Source: Pseudofrankia inefficax (GTDB taxonomy: Bacteria > Actinomycetota > Actinomycetes > Frankiales > Frankiaceae). Taken from it: 64,000 bases of DNA. Shown here piece after piece: positions 36,970 through 46,040 of the stretch (position 1 is the first letter of the stretch; every line of letters begins with the position of its first letter). Both the position numbers and the translations under genes were made by a program. The stretch covers positions 7,936,001-8,000,000 of the forward strand of contig NC_014666.1 in the NCBI RefSeq assembly GCF_000166135.1, read 5' to 3'. The notes beneath the pieces are model-generated. The model was not told the origin of the DNA, ran no database searches, and saw only the letters and a list, made by a program, of their open reading frames with translations.

Positions 36970-37478
36970 CGAAGCGAGGGCGCGCGGTCCGCCTGACCGC
37001 CGACCCGCAGGAGGTTGGGCGCGGGCTCGGACAGGTCGTCGTCGTGCTCCTCGAGCTGCTGCGGGACCTGCTCGAACGCCAGGCGGTGCGCCGGGTCGAC
37101 AGCGGCACGCTGCCGCCGGCGCAGGTGGAGGAGCTCGGCCAGGCGCTGATCGAGGTGCGGGACGCGATCGCGCAGGTGCGGGACTCCCTCGGAGTGAGCG
37201 CCGAGCAGACCCGGGCGGCGACCGCGCGAGCCCGGGAGCTGGTCGGGGACTGGCCGCCCGCCGACCTCGCCGCCGACGTCGAGCCGGCCTCTGGCGCCTC
37301 CCGCGGCGCGGCCGCCGGCGGTGGCGGCGAGCGCCGGTCGAACCACGCCGGTGGCCACGGCACGCGCCGCCGGCCCAGCGGAACTCCGGCCATCGGCCGC
37401 CTGCTCGAAGCCGGCCGGTGGCGCCACGAGCAGGGGCGGCCCGCGGCCGGTGTCCGCGGCCCGGCGCCGCCCGGATAG
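36966..37478 (+). CDS. gvpK: Gas vesicle protein GvpK
   Basis: A 170-aa protein with the GvpK core in the first 85 residues: [39 protein letters not shown] and the helix [15 protein letters not shown]. The last 80 residues are a low-complexity Gly/Ala/Arg extension not found in short GvpK proteins. GvpK is a conserved minor protein needed for vesicle formation. GTG start overlapping the gvpS stop (GTGA). Confidence 0.9.
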   Translation: MTKRGRAVRLTADPQEVGRGLGQVVVVLLELLRDLLERQAVRRVDSGTLPPAQVEELGQALIEVRDAIAQVRDSLGVSAEQTRAATARARELVGDWPPADLAADVEPASGASRGAAAGGGGERRSNHAGGHGTRRRPSGTPAIGRLLEAGRWRHEQGRPAAGVRGPAPPG

Positions 37479-37486
37479 GACAGGTC

Positions 37487-37987
37487 ATGACGGTCGCGAC
37501 GCAGTCGATCGGCCGGGCCCCGCGCCCGAGCAGCCTCGCGGACGTGCTCGAGGTGGTCCTCGACAAGGGGATCGTCATCGACGCGTACGTGCGGGTCGCG
37601 TTGGTCGGCATCGAGATCCTCACCATCGACGCCCGCATCGTCATCGCGAGTGTCGACACCTACCTGCGCTTCGCCGAGGCGGTGAACCGACTGGACCTGC
37701 AGTCGCGCGAGAAGGAGCAGGTCACCGGCGTCCCCGGGCTTGTCCGGTCGGTCAGCGAAAGCGGTTCACGGTACAAGGCGAAGGGCGCGTTGGAAGGGGT
37801 CAAGGACACCGCGCAGGACTTCGTCGCGTCGCTGCGCGGAGACGGCGACGAGGACCGCGACGAGTTCGCGGTGAGGCGGGACAGCAGGGCCGAGCTCACT
37901 AGCGGTGCCGCGGACCGCGGCCTGCCGCCGGGCCGTGGGGCTCCCGCGGACCGGGCCGGAGCCCGGTCAGGCTCGGACGGGGCCTGA
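37487..37987 (+). CDS. gvpA: Major gas vesicle shell protein GvpA
   Basis: A 166-aa protein whose residues 15-70 are the best GvpA match in the cluster: [40 protein letters not shown] and [17 protein letters not shown]. Canonical GvpA is about 70-145 aa; the hydrophilic tail of about 95 residues ([16 protein letters not shown] and an acidic/Arg-rich end) is long. GvpA subunits form the ribbed, gas-permeable shell. ATG with AGGACAGG upstream, eight bases after gvpK. It being sixth instead of second in the operon is unusual. Confidence 0.88.
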   Translation: MTVATQSIGRAPRPSSLADVLEVVLDKGIVIDAYVRVALVGIEILTIDARIVIASVDTYLRFAEAVNRLDLQSREKEQVTGVPGLVRSVSESGSRYKAKGALEGVKDTAQDFVASLRGDGDEDRDEFAVRRDSRAELTSGAADRGLPPGRGAPADRAGARSGSDGA

Positions 37988-37988
37988 C

Positions 37989-38777
37989 ATGGCCGCGCTG
38001 CTGCTCTACGCGGTGGTCCGTGCGGGGCATCCGCTCGCCGACCCGCCGCCGCTGGGCGTGGGCGAAGCGCCAGGGCCGGTCCGGCTGATCCGCCGGGGCG
38101 ACGTCGCTGCCGTCGTGAGCGCTGTCCCCGAGCCGGTGAGCCTCGCCGACCGGGACGCGGAACGCCACCTCGACATCCTTCTCGACCTACTTGCCGACGG
38201 CCCGGTCATCCCGCTGCGGCTGGGATCGGTCGCGCCGGACGAGGACGCCGTCCGTGACGAGGTCCTCGGCGAGCTGGCTCCGGACCTGAGCACACGGCTC
38301 GACGCGCTCGACGGCTTCGTCGAGGTGCACGTCGACGCGGACGAGGACGAGCTGACGGCGATCCGGGCAGTGCTGGCGACGGATCCGTCGCTCGCCGGGG
38401 CCCGGGCCGCCGCCAGGGACGCGGCCGACGTCCAGGTCCGTATGTCGATCGGTGAGCAGGTGGCGGACCGCGTCGTCACCCGCCGGGCCGAGAAGGCGGA
38501 GACACTCCTCGAGGAGCTGCGCCCGTTCGCCGTCGGGGACACCGGCCGAGGGCCGATGGGCGGACCGGAGGACCCCGTCCTGCGCTGGGCGTTCCTCGTC
38601 CGGCGCGACCCGGAGCCCGGCCACCGTGACCTTGCGCGTTTCGACGAGGCCGTCGAACGCGCCCGCCGTGACCATCCCGAGCTCGTGATCGGGTACGTCG
38701 GCCCACTGCCCGCCTTCCACTTCCTGGGTCCCGTCGAGACCGCCGACGAGCCCCAGGCCAGCAGGTGGGGCTGGTGA
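37989..38777 (+). CDS. gvpF: Gas vesicle protein GvpF
   Basis: A 262-aa GvpF/L family protein without extension: start AALLLYAVVRAGHPL, DGPVIPLRLGSVAPDE (hallmark), the helix RMSIGEQVADRVVTRRAEKA, VLRWAFLVRRD and the ending YVGPLPAFHFLGPVE. GvpF contacts GvpA on the gas-facing side during assembly. ATG one base after the gvpA stop, thus coupled. It is a second member of the family beside gvpL, as in other clusters. Confidence 0.9.
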   Translation: MAALLLYAVVRAGHPLADPPPLGVGEAPGPVRLIRRGDVAAVVSAVPEPVSLADRDAERHLDILLDLLADGPVIPLRLGSVAPDEDAVRDEVLGELAPDLSTRLDALDGFVEVHVDADEDELTAIRAVLATDPSLAGARAAARDAADVQVRMSIGEQVADRVVTRRAEKAETLLEELRPFAVGDTGRGPMGGPEDPVLRWAFLVRRDPEPGHRDLARFDEAVERARRDHPELVIGYVGPLPAFHFLGPVETADEPQASRWGW

Positions 38778-38814
38778 GCCAACAGGCCCGCCACCGGGCC
38801 GGAAGGAGAGCACG

Positions 38815-39546
38815 ATGAACGTCAAGGTGATGCTGGCCGGTGGGGTCGGCTACCTCCTCGGCAGGACCAAGAAGGGCAAGGCCGCCCTGAAGTTCGCGCT
38901 GTGGGCCGGCGGGCACGACGCCAACGTCAAGGACCTCGCCCGCGCACAGGCGCTGAAGTTCCTCGACAGCGACGAGGGCCGGAAGCTCGTGGCCCAGCTG
39001 CGCGGGCCGATACTCGCCGGTGGCAGGAAGGCTGCCCTGTCGGTATACGAGCGTCGCGTCGGGTCGCTGACCGAGAACCTCTCGCACCGCACCGCCGAGT
39101 TGCGGCACTCGCTCGACGAGACGCCCGCCGAGCTGGGCGGAATGGCCGGCACGCTCACCGGCACGCTGAACGACACCCTCAGCCGGTGGAGCACGCCCCA
39201 CGGCGAGGAGCCCGACGGCGACGCGCCCCGCGCGCAGTCCGAGCAGGCGACGGCGGACTCCGACGAGGAGCGAGAGCAGGAGACGGCCGCTGCCGAGGGC
39301 CGCGAAGCGGCCAGCGGCGAGACGCCCGACAGCGAGGCCGTCGACAGCGGCGCTGCCGCGTCCACGGAAGAACCGGACAGCCCGCGGGCGGCCGAGGGTC
39401 GTCCGGTGCCACGCCGACAGGCCGCGCTGGCCGGGAGCCGCCGGCCGCCGTCCCGCCACCCCGGCGTGCGACCGGCGTCCGAGCGACCCGAACCGGCGTC
39501 GGTAGCGAGCAGGAAGCGAGCCCGAGCCGCCTCGCCGGCCCGGTAG
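38815..39546 (+). CDS. YtxH-like gas vesicle cluster protein
   Basis: A 243-aa protein. It begins MNVKVMLAGGVGYLLGRTKK, a short hydrophobic/Gly-rich segment like YtxH-type membrane-associated stress proteins, then a helical part with LARAQALKFLDSDEG and a long acidic/Arg-rich disordered tail. A protein of this kind accompanies actinobacterial gas vesicle clusters next to an SRPBCC protein; its role is unknown and I give no gvp letter. ATG with GGAAGGAGAG upstream. Confidence 0.75.
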   Translation: MNVKVMLAGGVGYLLGRTKKGKAALKFALWAGGHDANVKDLARAQALKFLDSDEGRKLVAQLRGPILAGGRKAALSVYERRVGSLTENLSHRTAELRHSLDETPAELGGMAGTLTGTLNDTLSRWSTPHGEEPDGDAPRAQSEQATADSDEEREQETAAAEGREAASGETPDSEAVDSGAAASTEEPDSPRAAEGRPVPRRQAALAGSRRPPSRHPGVRPASERPEPASVASRKRARAASPAR

Positions 39547-39560
39547 GAGGTCGATCGATC

Positions 39561-40556
39561 ATGACAGCGGCGGACACCGACCGGCACGCAGGCGGCCTCG
39601 CGGGCGCGCTCCTGCATGACCAGGCGACCGAACAGCTGATGCGGGAGGTGAAGAGCTTCCTCGCCGCCGAAGGGCAGAAGGCCGTCCGGCAGGTAGGCGA
39701 AAAGCTCGGATCCGCGACAGGCGGGCTGGGCCCGGCCGGCGAAGGGATCAAGAAGATCGCCGCCGGCGAGTCGCCGGGCAAGGCAGCGACGTCGACCGCG
39801 CTGAGCATGCTGAAGGAGAAGGTGAAGGGCGCCATCGGTCTCGGCGGCGGCGTAGGCAGCGCGGGCGGTTCGGGTGAGGCCGGACCCCCGAAGGTCACCC
39901 ACATCGCGGAGAGCCTGGACGTCGCGGTGCCCGTCTCCACCGCCTACGACCAGTGGACCCAGTTCCAGGAGTTCCCGAAGTTCATGAAGGGCGTCGAGGG
40001 CGTCGACCCGAAGAGCGAGACCGAGCAGAACTGGCGGGTGAAGGTCTTCAAGTCCCGCCGGACCTGGCAGGGCAAGACCCTCGAGCAGATCCCCGACCGC
40101 CGGATCAAGTGGACTACCGAGGGCGGTAAGGGCACCACCAAGGGCACGGTCACCTTCCACCCGCTGGCCGACGACCTGACCCGCGTCGTGCTGACGATGG
40201 AGTACTACCCGAGCGGATTCATGGAGAAGATCGGCAACATCTGGCGGGCAGGAGGCCGCCGCGCCCGCCTCGACCTGAAGAACTTCCGCCGCTTCATCAC
40301 CATCCAGGGCGAGGCCACCGGTTCCTGGCGCGGCGAGATCCGCGACGGCGAGGTCATCCACCAGCCCGACGAGGAACCTTCCGGCGCCGAGCCCCGGGAG
40401 GACACCCAGGCTGACACGCCCGAAGCAACATCCCAGCAAGAGGGCGAAGAAGGCGAACCCGCGGACAACCCGGACCAGGAAGACCCGGGCAGCCAGACAG
40501 CGCAGAGCGCGCAGCCCAAGGAAGATCAAGGCGCTGGCAAGTCCGAGGACGCCTGA
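39561..40556 (+). CDS. SRPBCC-domain protein of the gas vesicle operon
   Basis: A 331-aa protein: helical N-terminus (LLHDQATEQLMREVKSFLA), Gly-rich hinge, then an SRPBCC/START-like domain at about 110-270 (ESLDVAVPVSTAYDQWTQFQ, EQIPDRRIKWTTEGG, GTVTFHPLADDLTRVVLTME, FRRFITIQGEATGSWRGEI) and an acidic tail. The domain is of the same family as the stand-alone protein at 45087 and its pseudogene at 9757. SRPBCC pockets bind hydrophobic ligands. GGTAGGAGG precedes the ATG. Last gene of the operon. Confidence 0.85.
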   Translation: MTAADTDRHAGGLAGALLHDQATEQLMREVKSFLAAEGQKAVRQVGEKLGSATGGLGPAGEGIKKIAAGESPGKAATSTALSMLKEKVKGAIGLGGGVGSAGGSGEAGPPKVTHIAESLDVAVPVSTAYDQWTQFQEFPKFMKGVEGVDPKSETEQNWRVKVFKSRRTWQGKTLEQIPDRRIKWTTEGGKGTTKGTVTFHPLADDLTRVVLTMEYYPSGFMEKIGNIWRAGGRRARLDLKNFRRFITIQGEATGSWRGEIRDGEVIHQPDEEPSGAEPREDTQADTPEATSQQEGEEGEPADNPDQEDPGSQTAQSAQPKEDQGAGKSEDA

Positions 40557-40658
40557 GGACTCGCGGCGGTGCTTGGTGGCTCACATGATGCGTCGCTTCG
40601 CTCTGCACGGAAGCGATCCCAGAACGTGTCGTGCGCGGTCTGGCCCTGCTCCATACAC

Positions 40659-40736
40659 GCCAACGCGAACCTACATGGACGAGAAAGAATCTACCCCGCA
40701 GGTCGAGGGGGCTCGTCGGCAGTGGTTCGCGCTGGC
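40659..40736. repeat. Palindrome downstream of DUF6131 copy B
   Basis: Outer arms 40659-40671 and 40724-40736 (13 bp, one G-T) pair; the inside is less symmetrical than in copy A (2977-3053). The spacing to the gene's stop, about 60 bases, is the same in both. Read in the gene's direction the outer stem keeps pairing although a base pair has changed, which supports selection on structure. Confidence 0.65.
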
Positions 40737-40796
40737 GCTGGGAAGTGGCTGCGCACGACGGTTTCAGGGGGTGCCGGCGTGCGCGAATCGGTTCTG

Positions 40797-40952
40797 TCAG
40801 AAATAGTGCTTACGGCCGCCCACGGCGCGCCCGGTCTGGCCGAGCACGAGCAGGACGAGGCCGACGATGACCAGGATGATACCGATCGTCCACAGAATCG
40901 GGATTCCGAGCAGGAACCCGAGGAGCAGGGCGATGATGCCTGCGGCAATCAT
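40797..40952 (-). CDS. Small two-helix membrane protein, DUF6131 type (copy B)
   Basis: A 51-residue protein almost identical to copy A at 2760-2915 (start MIAAGIIALLLGF, basic end GGRKHYF); the few differences are conservative. The ribosome-binding site GGAGGCATCACC and about 150 bases of leader also match. It lies convergent with the gas vesicle operon, which ends 240 bases away. Function unknown. Confidence 0.8.
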   Translation of the reverse strand: MIAAGIIALLLGFLLGIPILWTIGIILVIVGLVLLVLGQTGRAVGGRKHYF

Positions 40953-41362
40953 GGTGATGCCTCCGATGTGACGGTGCCGCCCCCGTGCTTCCAGGAAGCT
41001 GCGAGTCGCGAGGGGTGACGACCTTCGCGTCCCCTGACGGTTGGTCGTCGGGGGCCGGGGGACCGGTATGGGCTGCCTGCCCCCTGCGGCGCGCCCTACA
41101 CCTCGGCCCACCTGCCGATCTCCTTCGGGGCCCTCCAGCCCGCTCACCCGGGCCTCTCCGACCTACCGGAACAGCCTGGGCAGCTGCTGGTTTGACGGAG
41201 ACGAGCCGCCGTGTTCAGCGCTGACGGGTCACTGATCGCCCCCACCACGACCGCACCGGCAACGCCGACGCCGACGCCGACGGGGCAGGCTCGACTGTGG
41301 GTATCGCCGGGGCGCGCCGATGGCGTCAGGCCCGGGTGGGTCGCTTGGTCGACGTGCCGCGA
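40953..41362. other. Intergenic; leader of DUF6131 copy B
   Basis: No gene seen. The part up to about 41100 is the duplicated leader shared with copy A. A short CCGACG tandem (about 3.5 units) occurs near 41265-41285. The rest shows nothing notable. Confidence 0.5.
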
Positions 41363-41863
41363 CTACCTAAGGACGGCGTCGACAGTCTTCTTGAGCGCGC
41401 TCGGCGCGGCGAGGCTGTGCGGGGCCTTCTCCTTGGCCGCCAGCAGCCGTTCGCCGATCTCGGAAAGCTGGCGGCGGCCGAGCTTCTCACGGACCTGGGG
41501 AAACCACTCCGTTTCCTCTTCCTCGATGTGGTGGGTGACGTTCTCGATGAGGACCGTCGTCTTCGCGTCGAACCGCTCGGCCTCGGGGGCCAGGGCGGCG
41601 AGCTCCATCGCGAGCAGGTCCGCGACGTGGTGCTCCTCGTAGGACTCGAGGATGTCCTCGGTCAACTCGGGTACCAGGCCGCGTACCTCCGGGTACATGA
41701 CCTCGTTCTCGATGTAGGTGTGCACCGTGAGCAGTTCGATGATCTTGTCGACGAGCTTGCCCTTCGTCGCCGTGGCGCCCTCCCCCGCCTCCTGGAACCG
41801 CTTGAACGCGGCCTTGATCTCCTTGTGGTCCGCCTTGAGGAGCACGATCGCATCTGTCGACAT
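41363..41863 (-). CDS. Hemerythrin HHE-domain protein (copy 3)
   Basis: A 166-aa protein very close to copy 1 at 15605: MSTDAIVLLKADHKEIKAAF start, HTYIENEVMYPE, EEHHVADLL and ENVTHHIEEEETEWF. All expected iron ligands are present. ATG with GGAGGAA upstream and a stress-type promoter at 41911-41934. Together with copy 2 and the hemerythrin-like protein at 42342 the window holds four such proteins, an unusual load. Confidence 0.88.
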   Translation of the reverse strand: MSTDAIVLLKADHKEIKAAFKRFQEAGEGATATKGKLVDKIIELLTVHTYIENEVMYPEVRGLVPELTEDILESYEEHHVADLLAMELAALAPEAERFDAKTTVLIENVTHHIEEEETEWFPQVREKLGRRQLSEIGERLLAAKEKAPHSLAAPSALKKTVDAVLR

Positions 41864-41910
41864 GATTCCTCCAGAATCGGTTGCGGTTCGGGCGCCAGAC
41901 GTAGCGCCCC

Positions 41911-41934
41911 TCCCCCAGGTCACGACCTTCAAAC
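41911..41934 (-). promoter_or_regulatory. Stress-type promoter of hemerythrin copy 3
   Basis: On the minus strand GTTT (41934-41931), 14 bases, GGGGGA (41916-41911), about 48 bases before the start. Its flanks align with the promoter of copy 1 (15534-15558). Confidence 0.5.
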
Positions 41935-42266
41935 TCGATCTCCAGTCGCCATGAAAAACATGCGATCAACCGTCGATAGCCTGCGACCTTCCTGATCCGG
42001 AAACGTTCGGAGAGAACGGCCACCCTAAAGTAGGTGTGCTCGTAACGGACAGCTCTGACCGTCAGGGCCGCCGCGGGAATGTGAGATGAATTGATCACGG
42101 CCGAGCGGGGCCCGGCCGCGCCAGGGCAGGCCCGACAAGAGGGACGCCCGGCGCGGGCGCGGTCGACAGGTGACCCAGGACGTGTCGGGCCGGCCCGGGA
42201 GCCGCGCGAGCGAGGCTTCGTAGGCAACCACGAGCGGCATCTCACCAGAATGCCCAGCTACCGGCG

Positions 42267-42289
42267 GTTGGGAACGTAGGACAGGGGAA
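42267..42289 (+). promoter_or_regulatory. Stress-type promoter of the hemerythrin-like gene
   Basis: GTT (42267-42269), 14 bases, GGGGAA (42284-42289) followed by CGCGACA. The -10 region is the same GGGGAACGCG block as upstream of DUF72 copy 2. Confidence 0.5.
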
Positions 42290-42341
42290 CGCGACAAGTA
42301 CGGACTAATCGGCTGGAAATCCAGCGAGAGGAGTCACGACG

Positions 42342-42908
42342 ATGAGTGACGCCGACGTCGAGCGCGCCCGCGCCGCCGTGCTGCCCGAGGATGACGTGGT
42401 GGGGATGCTACTCAACCAGCATGCTCGTATCCGTGACCTGTTCGCGGAGGTGCGGACGGAGTCGGGTCAGCACAAGCAGCACGCATTCGACGAGCTGCGG
42501 GCCCTGCTCGCGGTGCATGAGACCGCCGAGGAGATGATCGTGCGGCCGGTCACCACCCAGGTCGACAAGTCGGTCGCCGACGCCCGCGACCACGAGGAGG
42601 ACGAAGCCGGCCACGTGCTGCGGGCGCTGGAGAAGATGGACGTCAACAGCGCCGAGTTCGACCGTGAGCTGGCCGAGTTCGAGCAGGCCGTCTCCCATCA
42701 TGCCGAGCACGAGGAAAGCGAGGAGTTCCCGCGGGTACGCGGGGTCCGTAACGAGGAGGAGCTCGAGAAGATGGGCCGGCGGCTGCGCACAGCCGAGAAG
42801 ATCGCCCCAACACATCCGCACCCGTCGACGGCCGGTTCCACCGCGGCGCAGTGGACGGTCGGACCCATCGTGTCGATCATCGACCGCGTCCGCGACGCCG
42901 TGCGATAG
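42342..42908 (+). CDS. Hemerythrin-like protein with extended C-terminus
   Basis: A 188-aa protein of a second HHE subgroup: LLNQHARIRDLFAEVRTESG, LLAVHETAEEMIVRPV, DHEEDEAGHVLRALEKMD and HHAEHEESEEFPRV supply the ligand set. The C-terminal 50 residues (HPHPSTAGSTAAQWTVGP) are extra. It differs from the three 166-residue copies. ATG with GAGAGGAG upstream and its own stress-type promoter. Divergent from copy 3, so the pair may be induced together. Confidence 0.88.
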   Translation: MSDADVERARAAVLPEDDVVGMLLNQHARIRDLFAEVRTESGQHKQHAFDELRALLAVHETAEEMIVRPVTTQVDKSVADARDHEEDEAGHVLRALEKMDVNSAEFDRELAEFEQAVSHHAEHEESEEFPRVRGVRNEEELEKMGRRLRTAEKIAPTHPHPSTAGSTAAQWTVGPIVSIIDRVRDAVR

Positions 42909-43220
42909 CCGCACGGCCAGCGAGACCAGGTCTGCCGGTTTGGACGGCCGAGGCCGGCGCCGTGCTTCGCTCGTCTTCTCATCGGCGAGCGGACCGGACG
43001 CCGGCCTCACCCACGTCCACCGCGCCTGGTGGCCCAACCGCTCGGTCAAGCGGCGCGACCGGACAGCCGCCGGGGCCTGAGCCACATGGGGCAGGCCTAC
43101 TGGGATGTCCGTCTCACTACCGGCAGCGATCGGGAGTCAGCCCGGCCGAGCAGCACGTTCACAGCTTCCTGGAAATCCCGCCATTCGCCGCCGTCGCGAC
43201 TCTCGGCTGCGCCGTCCGGA
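42909..43220. other. Intergenic, nothing recognised
   Basis: The stretch separates two convergent genes. I see no gene, remnant or strong hairpin in it. Confidence 0.45.
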
Positions 43221-44096
43221 CTAATCGGCCAGCAGATCTGCCAGTTGCCGGGCGTTGACCTGGGCGTAGTCCGTGTAGCAGTTGTTCATCAGCACGTGAG
43301 TGGTATCCGCCTGCTCGGCGAGCTCGCGTAGCCGGGGCGCCCATTCCCGTAGCTCCGCGTCGCCGTACCGGTAGCCGAACCGTTCGTGGATGTCCTTGCT
43401 GGTCCACCTGTCGCTGTGGCCGTGGAAACGCATGACGGCGAGGTTCGCCGTCGCCGCGACAACGGGCGGGATCGACGTGGGATAGCCCTGGGGCATGTCG
43501 ACGCAGACGTACGGCACGGCGTAGGAGGACAGAAAGTCCAGTGTCTCGCGCTGGTTGCGGTCCTCCATCCACGTCCGGTTGCGGAACTCCACGCAGACCG
43601 GGAGCGGCGCGCAGCGGCGCTGGCATTCGAGGATGTACTTCTTGTTCGCCGATCCGATCGGGAACCACTGCGGGAACTGGAACAGGATCGCACCGATTTT
43701 CCCCGCCCGCGCCAACGGCTGCAGCGTCACGAGGAACCGATCCCATACCTCATCGACCAGATCCGCGGGAAGGTCTCGGGCGTAGAGGTTCTTGCGATCG
43801 GACGGCACCCTGTCGCGCAGATCGGCGTACAGCGCGGCCGGCCGGGTCGGATGCTGGGTCAGCAGTGAGAACGCCTTGATGTTGAAGGTGAACTCGGCCG
43901 GGCTGCGCTCCACCCACGCGCGCACGGCGTTGTCGCTCGGCGGCGCGTAATACGTGGCGTCGACCTCGACCAGCGGGAACTGGCGCGCGTAATAGCGCAG
44001 CCGCTGCTCCGCCGTCTTCGCCTCCGGCGGATACCAGCCGGAATCGATCAGAGTCCTGTCCGTCCACGACGCCGTCCCGACGAGAATCTTTCCCAT
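43221..44096 (-). CDS. DUF72 (YecE-like) protein, copy 3
   Basis: A 291-aa protein with the same length and near-identical motifs as copy 2: GKILVGTASWTDRTLIDSGW, VEVDATYYAPPS, FQFPQWFPIGSANKK, FRNRTWMEDRNQ and MNNCYTDYAQVNARQL. ATG start. It follows the acidic small protein at 44104 by seven bases, so the two are an operon. Function of DUF72 is unknown. Confidence 0.88.
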   Translation of the reverse strand: MGKILVGTASWTDRTLIDSGWYPPEAKTAEQRLRYYARQFPLVEVDATYYAPPSDNAVRAWVERSPAEFTFNIKAFSLLTQHPTRPAALYADLRDRVPSDRKNLYARDLPADLVDEVWDRFLVTLQPLARAGKIGAILFQFPQWFPIGSANKKYILECQRRCAPLPVCVEFRNRTWMEDRNQRETLDFLSSYAVPYVCVDMPQGYPTSIPPVVAATANLAVMRFHGHSDRWTSKDIHERFGYRYGDAELREWAPRLRELAEQADTTHVLMNNCYTDYAQVNARQLADLLAD

Positions 44097-44103
44097 GTCC
44101 AGC

Positions 44104-44397
44104 TCACTGCCACCGTGATCGGGTCTTCTCCGCGTCCTCGTACGGATCGACGTCAGGGACTTCCTGAGAAAGCTGCTCGTCCAGCGACGAGCCGGCCCGT
44201 CCTTCCGTGGCCGTCGGCCGCGCCCGGGTCCCAGCGCTCAGCCGGTCGGGCGCTTCCCAGTCATCATCGAGCGGGTCGCGGCCCGCGTCGGTGTCGCCCA
44301 GGTCATCGCTGTCCAGGCTCTCCTCGACGCTCAGCGGCACGTCGTCAAGAACGCCAGCCTGGTCGTCATCCGCGGAACGCTTCTCTGTCTCGGTCAT
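44104..44397 (-). CDS. Small acidic protein of unknown function
   Basis: A 97-aa very acidic, probably disordered protein: start MTETEKRSADDDQAGVLDDV, middle SVEESLDSDDLGD, end VDPYEDAEKTRSRWQ. No domain is recognised. ATG with GAGAGGCAG upstream. It precedes DUF72 copy 3 with a 7-base gap. It resembles short DUF-type proteins that travel with stress genes, but I cannot name it. Confidence 0.65.
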   Translation of the reverse strand: MTETEKRSADDDQAGVLDDVPLSVEESLDSDDLGDTDAGRDPLDDDWEAPDRLSAGTRARPTATEGRAGSSLDEQLSQEVPDVDPYEDAEKTRSRWQ

Positions 44398-44686
44398 CGC
44401 TGCCTCTCGCTCCCAGACAAGGGCTTTGATCGGCGGGCGGCCCGGGGGCAGGATCCGCCGTCTGAGGGTCCGGTGCCCTCGCTCCGCCGACGGCAACCGG
44501 CGGCGGGCGCCCGACCAGCAAGCCGGTTCTAGGGCATGCCGCGCGAGAATGCGTCGCCTCCGACAGATCGCCGCCAACCCGCCAGCGTGAAGATCGTGCT
44601 CAAATCCCAGCTCGCCAGCCTCATGCTCAAGGCGGCGGGGACCCCGCCGGCGGCGTTGATCGTCGCGGGATGAGGATCCGTGCGCT
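44398..44686. other. Intergenic
   Basis: No gene is supported. A 28-codon frame at 44587-44673 (VKIVLKSQLASLMLKAAG) looks protein-like but is too short to call. Confidence 0.4.
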
Positions 44687-44806
44687 ATGCGCGTAGCGAT
44701 CGTCGGAGCCACCGGGAACATCGGCCACGCCCTGCTGTGCACCCTGCTAGCAGGCACGCCGGCTGGCCCGCCACGCGAGTCAGGCAGGCCCAGCAGGTGC
44801 TGCTGA
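44687..44806 (+). pseudogene. Rossmann-fold N-terminal fragment (epimerase-like)
   Basis: The frame begins MRVAIVGATGNIGHALLCTL, the nucleotide-binding start of NAD-dependent epimerases, and then runs into a stop after 39 codons with unrelated residues. Directly behind it, in other frames, lie RQAQQVLLTKHRALLEQTAR and CVQDLAPTEVLVTALLADPD with GSHLRDGERRF up to a stop near 44969, another unassigned protein remnant. The region 44687-44970 is therefore a patchwork of broken genes. Confidence 0.6.
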
Positions 44807-45086
44807 CCAAACACCGTGCCCTGCTCGAACAGACCGCCCGGCAGGCGCCCCTGGGACGGCCCGCTGCGTCCAGGATCTCGCGCCGACCGAGGTGCTGGTC
44901 ACCGCTCTGCTCGCCGATCCCGACGGTTCGCATCTACGCGACGGGGAGCGTCGCTTCGACGCGCCGTGAGGCATCCAGGTCGGGATGGGTTCGGGTAGCT
45001 GGGCGCGGCCTCGTCGAGTCAGGGCTCAGCTCAGAGTCATGCCTGGGCGCCGACCGGCCCGGTCGGCGCCCAGGCGTCTGAGGCTG

Positions 45087-45545
45087 TTACGGCCGGTCGA
45101 CCTGGCCGCGCCACGCACCGGACTCGGTACCGCGCTGCTCGATGAACGCCTTGAAGCGCTTCAGATCGGCCTTGACCCGTCGGTCATCCGCACCTACCAC
45201 CGAGCCGACCTTCTCGGCCACACCTTCGGGCTGCCAGTCCAGCTGGACCGTCACCCGGGTCTGGTCCGCGGCCAGCCGGTGGAAAGTCACCACACCGGCG
45301 TGGGTCGGCCCATCCGTGCTCTTCCACGCGACCCGCTCGTCCGGCAGCTGCTCGGTGATCGCCGCGTCGAACTCCCGGTCCTGGCCGCCGACCTTCACAT
45401 GCCAGTGGGTGTGCGTGTCGTCGAGCTGCTCGATCGACTCCACACCGTTCATGAAGTGCGGGAACGACTCGAACTGGGTCCACTGGTTGTAGGCCGTGCG
45501 AACCGGTACCGCGACGTCGATCGACTCCGCGACTGTGGTGGCCAT
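45087..45545 (-). CDS. SRPBCC-family protein
   Basis: A 152-aa stand-alone SRPBCC/START-like protein: ATTVAESIDVAVPVRTAYNQ, WTQFESFPHFM, EQLPDERVAWKS, VVTFHRLAADQTRVTVQLDW and the terminal helix DLKRFKAFIEQRG. It is the intact relative of the pseudogene at 9757-9979 and is related to the domain in the gas-vesicle protein at 39561. The hydrophobic pocket suggests ligand binding; the ligand is unknown. ATG with GAGGAGAG upstream. Confidence 0.85.
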   Translation of the reverse strand: MATTVAESIDVAVPVRTAYNQWTQFESFPHFMNGVESIEQLDDTHTHWHVKVGGQDREFDAAITEQLPDERVAWKSTDGPTHAGVVTFHRLAADQTRVTVQLDWQPEGVAEKVGSVVGADDRRVKADLKRFKAFIEQRGTESGAWRGQVDRP

Positions 45546-46040
45546 CAGATCTCTCCTCCTGTCGCTGATCTAGACCACCCCGGCCTTCCCCCGCCGGCCA
45601 GCGACAACACCAGCCGAGGGGTGCCGTTCGGAACGCGACGGTCGCGAAGCATCGCAAGATGGCCAGCCGTGCGGCTTCCGGGGCGGCCCGGACCAGCGCC
45701 GAACTGCGGTGTCGCTGGGGAGCGCGGCCGCCGTACCCACTGGGCTGCGGACGATCTGATTAACGCAGCCCGCAGACGGGTACTGCGCCCTCACTGACAT
45801 CGGAGGTTTACGACGGCTCTCATTCTGCCGCCTCTGCCTTTCGGCGGTTTGGGCTTGCTTTCCACGCGAGCCGTCTGGGGGCGGTCAGAAACCCCGACCC
45901 GCCCGCTGCGTCTAATCAGTCGGGGGGCCGTGCCGGAATTCCGGACGTCGGCGCTGTCAGATAGAGCCAGGCCCGTCTTGAACTGTTCACCTACGCCCGC
46001 ATGTGCCACTGCACGAGCGGCCACGACCGGAAGGTGCGAA
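45546..46040. other. Intergenic, nothing recognised
   Basis: The bases next to 45545 match the leader of the 9757 pseudogene. Beyond that I see no gene, remnant or strong structure. Confidence 0.45.

Larger units (their letters stand above)
41864..42341. other. Divergent intergenic region between two hemerythrin genes
   Basis: No gene. It holds a stress-type promoter on each strand (41911-41934 minus, 42267-42289 plus). Nothing else is recognised. Confidence 0.5.

Noticed and set aside
35286-37427. Minus-strand 713-codon frame across gvp genes
   Set aside because: Antisense shadow of overlapping gvp genes; Arg/Pro-rich with no motif.
41265-41285. Short CCGACG tandem
   Set aside because: Only about 3.5 units; such runs are common in GC-rich DNA.
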